From NCBI GenBank assembly GCA_033398695.1, contig CM065802.1:79470096-79534095 (forward strand): a stretch of DNA of 64,000 nt. The letters are read 5' to 3'. The number at the start of each line of letters is the position of its first letter. Position 1 is the first letter of the stretch. Under the pieces are notes generated by a model. It searched no databases and was not told the origin of the DNA. It saw only the letters and a program-made list of their open reading frames with translations. This stretch comes from Orobanche coerulescens (lineage: Eukaryota; Streptophyta; Magnoliopsida; Lamiales; Orobanchaceae). The translations under genes were made by a program, and so were the position numbers. Shown in pieces: positions 1 through 9,613 of this stretch.

Positions 1-1525
1 TTGTCACTTTACTTGCATCGTTAAATGCGTCAGGAAGTCTATTAGCAATATTTTGTAAATGGATGATTCTCTTCACCTCATTTTCGCATTCTGTAGTACG
101 TGGATCTAGGTGGGATAAGCTTTGTACATTCCAGGAGATATCCTCAACTGGTTTTTGTTCATCTTTGTTAAGAACAGTCTTATCCCTGCCAATTGATGGA
201 AACGCCGTCTCATCAAAATGACAATCGGCAAACCGAGCGGTAAATAAATCACCCGTTGTTGGTTCTAAATACCGAATTATTTATGGGGAATCAAATCCAA
301 CGTATATGCCAAGCCGGCGTTGAGGACCCATTTTTGTCCTTTGAGGAGGTGGAATTGGCACATGAACAGCACATCCGAATGTGCGTAAGTGCAAAATATT
401 CGGCTCAAAGCCTAGAGTTAATTGCATTGGGGAGTGCATATGATAAGCAGTGGGGCTTAATCTGATGAGTGGTGATGCATGTAATACTGCATGACCCAAC
501 ACTGCACTAGTGAGCTTTGATCTCATTAATAATGTATGATCAATGATTTGGACTCGTTTAATCATGGATTCCGCCAATCCATTTTGAGTGTGGACATGTG
601 CTACTGGGTGCTCAACATTAATTCCCAGTGCTTCACAATAATCATCAAAAGTCCTTGATGTGAATTCTCCGGCATTATCCATTCTTATATTTTTTATAGG
701 ATATTCAGGAAAATGTGCTCGGAGTTTAATAATTTGGGACAAGAGTCGTGCAAAAGCAACATTTCTGGTAGATAATAAACATATGTGGGACCATCTGGAT
801 GGTGCATCTATTAAGACCATAAAATATCGGAATGGTCCACTTGCTGGATGTATTGGTCCACAAATATCACCGTGAATGCGTTGTAAAAATGATGGTGATT
901 CATAACCAACTTTTTCCATAGAAGGTTTAGTAATAAGTTTTCCACGTGAACATGATTCACAGAAATAATCTTTGGACATTAGCATTTTTGTGCCCTTTAA
1001 CGGATGTCCATGAGTATTTTCAATAATCCTACGTAACATAGAAGTTCCTGGGTGCCCAAGGCGATCATGCCATAACCCAAATATATCAGGATTCACCATC
1101 TTCCAAGCCATGGTAGCGTAGGTTTCAAAAGCTCGAATATGGACACAATACAGTCCAGAAGTTGTTGCTTCAATCTTCTCGTGGACAAGTCGAGTTTCCA
1201 TTTTATAGGATGTGATACATAGATATTCTTTATTATTCTCAATCACTGTTTCCAAGTGATAGCCATTTTAGCGTACATCCTTAAAACTCAGTAGATTTCG
1301 TTTTGATCTACCAGATAATAACGCATTTTCAATGTGTAAAATTGTTCCATTAGACAACATCACAGTTGCATCCCCGGAGCCATCAATAATCTCTACGGGA
1401 CCAGATATAGTTGTAACGTGTGTCTTGCATAATTTCATGCTCGAGAAATATGCTTTATTTGTAAATATTGAGTGCGTTGTTGCACTATCAACAAGACAAT
1501 TGTGTACCTGTTCGATACTTTCCAT
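1..1525 (-). pseudogene. Copia A pol: protease, GAG-pre-integrase, integrase (partial)
   Basis: Reads from ATG at 1525 leftwards. The aspartic protease motif is VDSATTH (D-S-A in place of the usual D-S/T-G). A stop near 1268 follows. The same frame then continues with the GAG-pre-integrase signature WHDRLGHPG and the zinc-finger cysteines CESCSRGK. The integrase core shows the expected D, D and E in HGDICG, MDNAGEF and LAES. A second stop at 281-283 sits just after YVGFDSP. Beyond it the frame continues (ARFADCHFDE, FPSIG), the usual linker between integrase and RT. Two nonsense changes in about 1.5 kb make this copy defective but only lightly decayed. RT and RNase H would lie left of base 1. 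Confidence 0.9.
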
Positions 1526-1613
1526 TTGTATTCCTGTTGAATCAAATCATCATATAATAAATATTTAAGACATGAAATTGAGAATGGAAATGTAAACATA
1601 CATATTTTTTTTT

Positions 1614-1781
1614 TCAATAATACATTTTTGTATGTATCATTAGTGCCGATACAAGGCCAACAATATAAATGATAAATAAAACACCAATCCAGAATAATTC
1701 CGGAGGGAAGTCTTTGCTAAACATCAGTATTATGAGCATGCTGATCATTGTGAAAATAAAGACGAGAGATCCGTTAATCAT
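1614..1781 (-). CDS. 55-aa ORF with two predicted membrane segments, between gag and pol
   Basis: ATG at 1781-1779, TGA at 1616-1614. I do not recognise the protein. It has two strongly hydrophobic stretches, roughly residues 5-21 (SLVFIFTMISMLIILMF) and 30-48 (FWIGVLFIIYIVGLVSALM). A short polar turn (SKDFPPEL) separates them, and the C-terminus is basic and tyrosine-rich (HTKMYY). This would suit a small hairpin membrane protein. A TATA box lies about 90 nt upstream (1868-1875), and the pol ATG (1525) follows downstream behind an acceptor-like CAACAG (about 1534-1539). Coding status is unproven. The whole spacer may be a solo LTR or other insertion, with the ORF arising by chance in AT-rich DNA. 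Confidence 0.35.
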   Translation of the reverse strand: MINGSLVFIFTMISMLIILMFSKDFPPELFWIGVLFIIYIVGLVSALMIHTKMYY

Positions 1782-1867
1782 TTTCGAAGAAAGTCGAATG
1801 AAGATACTTAAGAATTTCTATAAGAGGGTAGAGAATATGAGTGAGTTGTTGAATAAAATATGTGCAT

Positions 1868-1875
1868 ATTTATAG
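1868..1875 (-). promoter_or_regulatory. TATA box inside the Copia A gag-pol spacer
   Basis: Minus-strand TATAAATA, preceded at about 1900-1915 by two copies of ACGGCTA (ACGGCTATAAACGGCTAG). It is followed by an AC/CT-rich stretch like a transcription start region. This arrangement resembles plant LTR promoters. It is odd because it sits between gag and pol rather than in an LTR. Confidence 0.45.
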
Positions 1876-1960
1876 AATCAAAAATCACTATTACTAGCCG
1901 TTTATAGCCGTTGGAAGTGGGAGAATTTTAATATAAAAATATAGATGATTTTATTGATGT

Positions 1961-3113
1961 TTATATTATACATAAAGAAATACACACAAAAATAAGCTGG
2001 GTATTACAAGCCGTAAAGTAAATATACGACATATAATTGCATAAATGTTTTATTTCACCATTCATCGTCATGTCCCCTTTGAACCCGGGATCTTCAAGGA
2101 AATCTGCTAGCTCAAGTGATTTCCAGTCCTGGTCAGGATTTTCATCAAATATGTTCCCAGATGTGTTGGCCTCAATAACTTTGGATGGCTCGAATGTTTC
2201 GGTGGTATGAGCCTGGGCATCTTTGCCTTTATTTTTTAGCGATGCCTGGTATGAATCTACACGGTGTTGAGAAGTACGACAATATTTAGCCCAATGTCCA
2301 GTTATACTACATCTACGACATGGATCATCACCAGAATTTTCCATAGGTATTTTTCCTTTATCACGATGCCCGTGAATTGACTGCCTTGGTCTGTCGGAAT
2401 ATTTATTTTGACGGGAATAATGATAATTATCACGATTATTATAGTTACGTCCGCCGCGGTCTATTTTCACGGCTCTTGAACCGGTCGGCAGCTCTACCAG
2501 AGCTGGTATGTGCTTCAGGTTCGACACGGGACCCAGAGGGTCGTAGTTCATGATTTTTTAATAATAACTCATTTGTCTTCTCAGCCGTGAGAAGAATTGA
2601 AATTAGCTCAGAATATGTTTGAAATTGTCGTTGCCTGTATTGTTATTGAAGCACCATATTTGAGGAGTGCATCGTGGTGAATGTTTTTTCTAGCTTATCA
2701 GTCTCAGATAGCTGTGTACCGCACAAGGCCAGTCGAGACTCAATTTTGAATAAGGCTGAATTATAATCAGCAACAGTTTTAAAATCTTGCAATCTTAGTA
2801 GTTGCCATTCATATTGAGCCTGTGGCAATATTACAGTTCTGGTGTGATCAAATATGTCTTTGAGCTTCTTCCAGAGCTCAGAAGGCCTTTCAATTTGTAT
2901 ATATTCATTCTTCAGATCCTCGGATAAATGATGGCGCATGAATATCATTACATTTGCCTCATTTTTAATATCGGCATTAGCAAATTCCACAAATTCCAAG
3001 GTAGTAGTCAATCCCATACCTTGGAGGTGCAATTTAACATCAAGGCACCATGATAGATAGTTATTTCCAGTGACATCGAGGATCTGGAATTTTTTGTTTT
3101 CAATTCCGGCCAT
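1961..3113 (-). pseudogene. Copia A gag (UBN2-type capsid and zinc knuckle), broken
   Basis: Starts MAGIENKKF at 3113 with the UBN2-type gag fold signatures NYLSWCLDVKLHL, MIFMRHHL, LWKKLKDIFDH and LRLQDFKTVADYN. A stop at about 2643, most simply CAA to TAA after SNMVLQ, interrupts it. The reading then continues (TYSELISILLTAEKTNELLLKNHE) and shifts frame near 2500. It ends with a basic RGG/asparagine-rich stretch and one CCHC knuckle (CRRCSITGHWAKYC, about 2280-2320) in the ORF that closes at 1961. Gag would package element RNA into virus-like particles in the cytoplasm. The acidic tail LELADFLEDPGF is typical of the family. The residues after it look like read-through into the spacer. Confidence 0.88.
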
Positions 3114-3191
3114 TTTCTCTACAAGGATAAAAATGAGTTAGTATAAATATATTCAAACTCGAATAATACTAACCTTTTCCGAGCAATAACT

Positions 3192-3204
3192 CGTGCTGAT
3201 AACG
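3192..3204 (-). other. Copia A primer-binding site
   Basis: On the minus strand CGTTATCAGCACG directly follows the LTR terminus ACAACA. The same 13 nt directly follow the 5' LTR of Copia E (20710-20722) and Copia D (47711-47723). It is not the usual initiator tRNA-Met 3'-end complement. It matches the anticodon arm of plant tRNA-Ile with inosine at position 34. Confidence 0.8.
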
Positions 3205-3495
3205 TGTTGTGAAATACTTTATAATTTATATTTTATAAGATACACAAAATAAATAACAATATATAAAATATGGAGATTGATAATATGTAGAATATGTTTT
3301 GTAGTAGTAGTATATTTCTTTCTTTCTCAATGGTGTAACATTACATCTTAGAGCAAGCTATTTATAGGCAAAGTTATACTACCATTTCAACAAATGTGTA
3401 CATCAATTGTCAACAATGGTACACTACAATTTCAATTTGTCCACCTTCAAAGTTTGAATCAATCCCTCTTGGTTTGTCAAAAGTTGTGGGCAACA
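3205..3495 (-). repeat. 5' LTR of Copia A
   Basis: Bounded by TGTTG on one side and CAACA on the other (291 bp), next to the primer-binding site. A minus-strand TATAAATA lies at 3359-3366. The outer edge at 3495 is set only by the TG start and would need the other LTR to confirm. Confidence 0.75.
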
Positions 3496-4687
3496 TTTTT
3501 CTTCTTTGACAATTAATTATGCTAAAGTCCACAATTCATAACAGAAAATAATTTTTTCTTTCCTTTCCTCTCATTTCCTCACGTAAATGCAGCCTAAATT
3601 CAGCACAATGATGAATGAGGATGAAGTCATCCCACTCATCACACCACAATTATTCCATAATTAATTCATCAAAATCAATTATTGAAACCCCACACATAAT
3701 ATCAAATTATGACCATGACAAAAAATGATATTTTTTATCATGGTGTGGGGAAGGGACTCTAAGAGGAAGATATTTAAGTGTGGGTTCATTTCGGTCCGTG
3801 AAACGGAGCCTCGTATATCTAGTCTGATAGATAAATCTAGATTCGTTTAAAAAATAATAAAATTAATTAATTATATTAAATATAAATTCTCTAAGAATTA
3901 ATATGAATTAAATGTAATTACCAAAGTAATTTTTAATTCACGAGACCGAATTAATTTATCCAATAAATTAAATTAGACATCCAATGTCCAATACTAATCG
4001 TCGTCTATCCTGTGCCGCGACTCTGTAGGTTCATCTCAGTTAGCATTGGGAAGATCCAAAGAGTGTTAGCGCCACCTAGGCAGTCTCATGGCCTACACCG
4101 TAACCTAACTGAGAATTAATGATAGGACCATTCCAAAACTATTATGTCGTGAATACTGTATACGTATAAGCCCTTCAATCACATGTTTCGGTCAAGTATT
4201 AGGGTCACGGTAAAGTCAAACCCTATTGTAACTTAGCTCTATGCATTTTTTAATGCAAACCGAGATCACCGAGCTCTCATGTATCACATACAACTACCTA
4301 TAAATACTTTGGTCAAAGACTTATGATCTCATTTGCCATTAACCGCATATGACATTTATATGCTCACTTACCAGAGAAAGAATCATGTCTTGGTATTCAG
4401 TAGGACTGCTACTTGCCCACTAAATTGCACTTCGAGGTCGACCCCACCTACCGGTGATTGGATCGAACTACTCTAATGACTAACTTAATGTCACAAGCAC
4501 ATCTCCTACTGAAACCACAAGTCAAAGGTTCACGTAAACCTATCACAACCTTTCATTCAGGGCATATTCTTAATGTCACAAGCACATCTTCTACTTAAAT
4601 ACCTTATTTAATTTAATATTCATAATTACAATACAATGCTCTCACTCTCTTATCCTCTGCGTGGCATTTGAGGGCATATTCCTAACA
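3496..4687 (-). repeat. Probable 3' LTR of Copia B
   Basis: On the minus strand a polypurine tract (GCAAGCGGGAGAT, about 4688-4700) is followed by TGTTAGGAATATGCCCT at 4687, a common start of plant Copia LTRs. The roughly 1.2 kb to the left has no ORF. It carries an internal direct repeat, TTAATGTCACAAGCACATC at about 4485 and 4572. The left limit is not seen: Copia A starts at 3495 and may have inserted into this LTR. Confidence 0.55.
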
Positions 4688-4867
4688 ATCTCCCGCTTGC
4701 ACTCAATGCCACAAACTATAGTATCTAATACCCATACTCTCAAGATGTCTCTTCAAGACCTTCTAAGATATTGGCTTAGTAAGCGGATCAACAACGTTAT
4801 TTGATGTGTCTATTCTCAACAGTGTAATGTTCCCTTTTCAGAACTATTTCTCTAACAAAATGATACA

Positions 4868-5706
4868 TTATCTCAATATTTTAGTGTTGTGGTGAGCCCT
4901 AGGCTCCATAGCATGCGCAATAGTTCCGTCGTTGTCACAAAACAGCCTCACAGGCCGATCTGAATCAGGAACCACTTGAAGTTCCTCAGTTAACTTCTTA
5001 ATCCAAAACGCCTCTTTAGCAGCCTCCGTGGCTATCTGATATTTGGTTTGACATGTAGAAATTTCAGTCGCACTTTGCTTTGCACTTCTCCAAGATACTG
5101 CTCCACCATTCAGAGTAAAGATATACCCTGATGTGGACATTTGTGCATCCATGTCTCCCGAAGAATCTGAGTCTGTATAATCCATCAGTTTAAGTTCTCA
5201 ACAGTCATATGTAAGAACCAAGTCTTTAGTCCTCTTCAGGTAATTAAGAATGTTCTTTACATCAATCCAATATTCCTGCCCTGGATTTGACTGAAACCGA
5301 CTTACTATGCTCACAGCATAGGCAATGCCTGGTCTAGTGCAAATCATAACATACATGAGGTTGCCCAGTGGTGAAGCATAGGATACCTTGCTCATTTTTT
5401 CTGTCTTCCTCAGTTTGAGGACACATATCTAAGGAAAGCTTTGCACCATGTTGCATAGGTAGAAACCCTCTTTTAGAATTTTTCATCATAAATTGCTTCA
5501 GGATATTTTCTATGTAGAGGGCTTGGGAAAGACCTAACATTCTCTTCACTCTATCTCGGTAGAGACGAATACCTAGAATATAGGTGGCTTCTTCCAAGTC
5601 TTTCATTGAGAACTTATTAGAAAACCAAGCCTTCACAGGCTGAGCATTCCTACATCGTTTCCTGTAAGTATAATGTCAGCCACATATAGTACTAAGAATG
5701 TAATTT
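4868..5706 (-). pseudogene. Copia B reverse transcriptase C-terminus and RNase H
   Basis: Three overlapping minus-strand pieces. RT thumb-side sequence (FSMKDLEEATYILGIRLYRD, LSQALYIENIL) comes first, then PLGNLMYVMICTRPGIAYAV, then RNase H (MDYTDSDSSGD, STSGYIFTLNGGAVSWRSAKQ, FCDNDG). Immediately upstream, at about 5690-5650, the RT catalytic motif reads YVADIILTGND, so the second aspartate of YVDD is an alanine. A stop follows (MLSL then TGA) and at least one frameshift lies near 5395. Homology stops at about 5706, where Copia C begins on the other strand. Everything 5' of the RT active site is missing. Confidence 0.85.
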
Positions 5707-6152
5707 TACTCTATCCCAAATAAATGATGCCCCCAATGTTGACCTTAGTGGTTGGATAGCTGCTTCGTCTGCTCTTATCTCTTCTCGAAAGAGGGGGAGG
5801 CCAATGGATATAAAGGATACCGAACCTCGAAAGAGAAGAGGAACGGAGGCACAAAATCCTCTCCTTGTCGACAGTAAATCCGTCACACGAGATTCTCTCT
5901 GACTACGGATATGTCCTCGAATCAATAATGGAACGATCAACTGACGCGCCGGAAACTCTGTTGATGTTGGAGAATAAAGAAATCTCGATGCAATGTACGA
6001 GTGAATATATACTGTTGGACAGGTCGTCCACGCTAGTCAATAATGCTTTTGCCTAATCCGTCGCTCAAGAAATTATTGAAGACGATGATGCTGAGTCGCG
6101 CTCGATTGATGAATGTCAATGACAAGCCGATTGGCCGAAATAGAAAGATGCA

Positions 6153-6925
6153 ATGCAAGCTGAACTAGGCTCAATAGCTAAACGTGAGGTATTTGGCCAT
6201 ATCGAGCCAGTATCCATGGGCATTAAACCAGTTGGATATAAGTGGGTCTTTTTTCGTAAACGCAATGATAAGAATGAGGTCATGCGCTACCTAGTCAGTT
6301 TGGTAGTGTCCGAAAAACTGATTACGCAGCTTATGGATGTGGTTGCAGCGTATCTTTATGGGGAAATAGATAAGGACATTTGTATGAAAGTACCCAAAGG
6401 AATTTCATTGCCCAAATCGAGTAGCTCTAAACCACGGAGCGCTTACGCTGTAAAGTTGCATCGTTCACTGTATGGGTTGAAGCAATCCGGAAGGATGTGG
6501 TAAAACTGCCTACGTGAATACTTGATTGGGAAGGGATACATGAATAGTGATATCTGTCCATGCATTTTTATGAAAATAACAAATGCAGGATTCGTGATTA
6601 GAGACGTCTATATAGATGACATGAATGTTATTGGTACCATAGCTGAGGTCGGCGAAACAGTCGGCTACCTTAAATCCGAATTCAAGATGAAGGACCTGGG
6701 GAGGACTCGATTTTTCTTGGGCTTAGAGCTGGAACATCGAGATGATGGTGTATTCATTCATCAATATGACTACGTCCATAAGATGATCAGGCAATTTAGC
6801 ATGGACAGGGAACATCCTCTTGCTACCACCATGGTTGGTCAAAGTCTGGAAATGGACAAGGATCTGTTTTGTCCTAAAGAGGAGGATGAAGAGGTCCTTG
6901 GAGCAGAAATACTATACCTTAGCAT
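6153..6925 (+). pseudogene. Copia C reverse transcriptase, internally deleted
   Basis: Reads MQAELGSIAKREVFG, then VGYKWVFFRKRN, and then jumps from NEVMRY straight to LVSLVVSEKL. This skips the roughly 35 residues (ARLVAQGF... to ...FRY) found in the family. The deletion looks like a join between two RY-encoding sites. It continues with DVVAAYLYG and LYGLKQSGRMW, a stop at 6501-6503, and a further open stretch with the catalytic motif YIDDMNVIG and MKDLGRTRFFLGLELEH. The reading is cut in YLS by solo LTR H and resumes at 9614 as AIGALLYLAQ. Confidence 0.88.
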
Positions 6926-7674
6926 TGTAACACCCCCAAAATCGTATGGGAATATTACACGCCGTAGACCCTTTCCACAAGGATCTACCAGGCTAAACAT
7001 CCAGAAACAACCAAATGCTTGCCCGGCCAGGGTCAAACAATATAATAATACAAACTGTTAAGGTCACTTACACATGAATACACAGACCGATGAGGTCACA
7101 CAACTCCATCAACAGAACCGACTAAAGCAACATTACCCACACAGGGGTCGAAACACAATACAGCGGAAGACTGAAATCAACTTCTAACAATACAACACAA
7201 ATCAAAACAACTCTCGACTCTTGATTAGTATCGCAGCTCGTCATCTACTTTTGCTGATCCTATGACTGCTCCCCCGAACCAGCATGTACCTGGACGCAAA
7301 GCAGACATCCACCCCCCGATTACTCGAGGGTTAGTAAAACTCCACTGTTTTACTAGTGCAAGTATAATACGATACGAAATGCAACAAGTAAATAGCAACT
7401 ACAAATTTAATACGGAAATCAATTATCAAAATGTTCCCGAGAGGTTTTAGAACTTCGAACTCAAGCAAGAGATATTTGAAAATGAATACATTATCTCGGG
7501 GATTTTTAGAGCAGAAATTCTTTTGGACCTCGAGTCCCAATTTACAAAACCTTTTCGTAAACATTAGGGCCTTAGCCAGATTCTCGTTTCAAAACACACT
7601 AGTTAAGATATCATTATGAGTCCGAGACCCGTATTTAAAATGTTACCCAAACAATCACTGTTATACGCTCGTTG

Positions 7675-7995
7675 TTCGTACACATCATGTACCGAACTCC
7701 AGAGGCCTCAACGGACCTTACCCGGACCACACGCACTGTTCGTACACATCATGTACCGAACTCCGGAGGCCTCGACGGACCTTACTCGGCCACACGCACA
7801 TCGTTCGTACACATCATGTACCGAACTCCAGAGGCCTCGTCAGACCCTACCTGGATCACACACCTTGTTCGTACACATCATGTACCGAACTCCAGAGGCC
7901 TCGTCAGACCCTACCTGGATCACACACCTTGTTCGTACACATCATGTACCGAACTCCAGAGGCCTCGTCAGACCCTACCTGGAACACACACACAC
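7675..7995. repeat. Five tandem copies of a 64-65 bp unit inside solo LTR H
   Basis: Copies start at 7675, 7739, 7804, 7868 and 7932 with TTCGTACACATCATGTACC. The last three are nearly identical. The unit length is not a multiple of three, so two frames stay open and give spurious repetitive ORFs over 7616-8145. In LTR orientation the array lies downstream of the TATA box, in the R/U5 part. Element G has a comparable array at 57730-57915. Confidence 0.92.
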
Positions 7996-8873
7996 GTCGA
8001 CACGACACAATTCATAATCATCAAATGTCAAGCCATTCCACATTACAGTGAAAGGTATAATCAAGTATGTAAACCAAAACAACACAAATATCATAATTAT
8101 CACAACTCAACAATGACCAATAACGCCCGGCACAAACTTAGATGATTTGCACATCCAACACAATTCCATGATGTTAATTAAGTGAAGGTATTATCGTTAC
8201 CGTCAATCGCTCATAATAATCAATTCATACAAAGCATATTCGCTAAGATAAATCAATTCATCATAACCATAACACAACGTCCCTATTCACAAGACATAAT
8301 TCGTATAGTAAAATACTTGCCTTAATAACCGTTACCGAATACCCCGAAGAACATGGTTCGACCGGGAAGCTTGTACCATGAAGAAGACAATGAACGGAAG
8401 GGTTCCGACTCGAGTTCTTCACAAGGAATCTGACCCTAACATCATACCATCAATAAATTAACGAACGAACGAGTAAGAATAATCGTAGAATGCTCGGATT
8501 CTCTTTGTGACATTTTATCAAACACCTTCAAGGCGTCGATAAGATACTCAATAAAACGACAAATCCATGGCAATCCAACCATGGAATAACAAGGAATTTG
8601 ATATAATATAGCTTAACAATCATCAATCCATCACTATTCTGAGTTAAAACGGATCAAACGGACAAATCGAACAAAATCCCCAAAACTAGATTTTAACAAA
8701 ACTTACCCTGATTCGGCCGATCGGAGCAAGTTATGGAATGATTAAACGATGTTATGGACTCAGAAACTTCATGGATTGGTAGTTGAACAACATGTCTTCA
8801 ACTCCTCCAGGATTCCAGCCGTGGACAAGAAGAAAGAAATAGAAAAAATGAGTGAAACTCGACTGCTCTGCCA

Positions 8874-9070
8874 TATTTATACACCTGCCGAACACGGCGC
8901 AGAAAACGGCCCACACCAGCGCCGTGTGTCTCGGCCGTATCCGACACGGCGCATCACCCGGCGCAAATCTTGCGCGGGTTCTCGGCCGTGTCTCGGCAGG
9001 CTTGCTGGTCCTGGACGACCCGGCGTAAGACACGGCGCTCGGCAGCGCCGTTTCCAGGTCCGTTTCGCAC
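8874..9070 (-). promoter_or_regulatory. LTR H promoter: TATA box with upstream CGGCC/CGGCGC array
   Basis: Minus-strand TATAAATA (8874-8881) is preceded, in minus-strand sense, by about 185 bp of GC-rich DNA. That stretch is full of ACACGGCGC, ACGGCC and CGGCCGTGT in both orientations (about 8886-9060), in an otherwise AT-rich LTR. Solo LTR I has the same arrangement. Position and density suggest promoter-proximal binding sites; the factor is unknown. Confidence 0.55.
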
Positions 9071-9613
9071 AGGCCCGGCCAGCCACCTCCAGACACAAAC
9101 CGAAAATTACGACCGAACCACAACGACGATTTGAACGACCCTGAAACCCGAACCTGAATACGAATCGGAGATTGGGTTACGAAGTACTCGCAAAGACAAA
9201 TTCGAGCACTAAGAGAACACATGATTCCGACCACCCGAACGCTCGAAATTCGACAACGGAAGGTAATTACCCCAAACTTTGAGAAATTACGAAAATGGCC
9301 CAAAACATCCGAAAATCACGATACGTGATCGAATAACCAAACCGAAGTTCACAACATGTCTAACAAAGTTAAACAGACTTACAGGAAACTCGAAACAGTA
9401 ATTTCGAACGAGATTCACAAGAATCGAACTCGAGTGCGAAAAAGTCGTGAAGAAACACGGAACTCAACAAAACAATACCGAAACAAACTCGGATGACAAA
9501 AAGTGCAGAATTAATCATTCTCAGAATAATGAAACGGTGCCAAGCGAGTCGTCGAAATGGACCTACGCCAAAAAAAAATAAAATTACCGGAAATCGAAAT
9601 TGCGGATATTACA

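Larger units (their letters stand above)
1..3495 (-). mobile_element. Copia element A, 5' LTR to integrase, truncated by window edge
   Basis: A Ty1/copia retrotransposon read on the minus strand. In element order: 5' LTR (3205-3495), primer-binding site (3192-3204), gag (1961-3113), a non-coding-looking spacer with a short ORF (1526-1960), then protease, GAG-pre-integrase and integrase (1525 to the left edge). The remaining pol (RT, RNase H) and the 3' LTR lie outside the window, so neither the TSD nor the LTR age can be checked. Decay is light. Pol has two in-frame stops (1265-1270 area and 281-283). Gag has one stop and about one frameshift. Confidence 0.9.
6926..9613 (-). mobile_element. 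Solo LTR H (2688 bp), probably gypsy/Tekay-like
   Basis: Begins TGTAAC and ends ATTACA, giving inverted termini. The flanking 5-mers AGCAT (6921-6925) and AGCGC (9614-9618) look like a TSD diverged by two transitions. Removing the insert plus one TSD rejoins the Copia C codons YLS-AIG. The minus-strand orientation is set by the TATAAATA at 8874-8881. The minus-strand ends (TGTAAT ... GGGTGTTACA) match those of gypsy element G (TGTAAT ... GGGGTGTTACA), suggesting the same broad lineage. No internal coding region is present, so a complete element was probably reduced by LTR-LTR recombination. Confidence 0.8.

Noticed and set aside
7675..7995. Regular direct repeats that could be mistaken for a CRISPR-like array
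   Set aside because: Units are contiguous tandem repeats without unique spacers, inside a plant LTR.
7616..8145. Two long overlapping plus-strand ORFs rich in HHVPNSRGL and SYTSCTELQRP repeats
   Set aside because: They are translations in two frames of the five 64-65 bp tandem repeats in solo LTR H, in antisense to the LTR. There is no domain or start context.
8752..9303. Long open frames on both strands in a GC-rich stretch
   Set aside because: They fall in the LTR H promoter island. Openness follows from few T/A-rich stop codons, and no motif is present.
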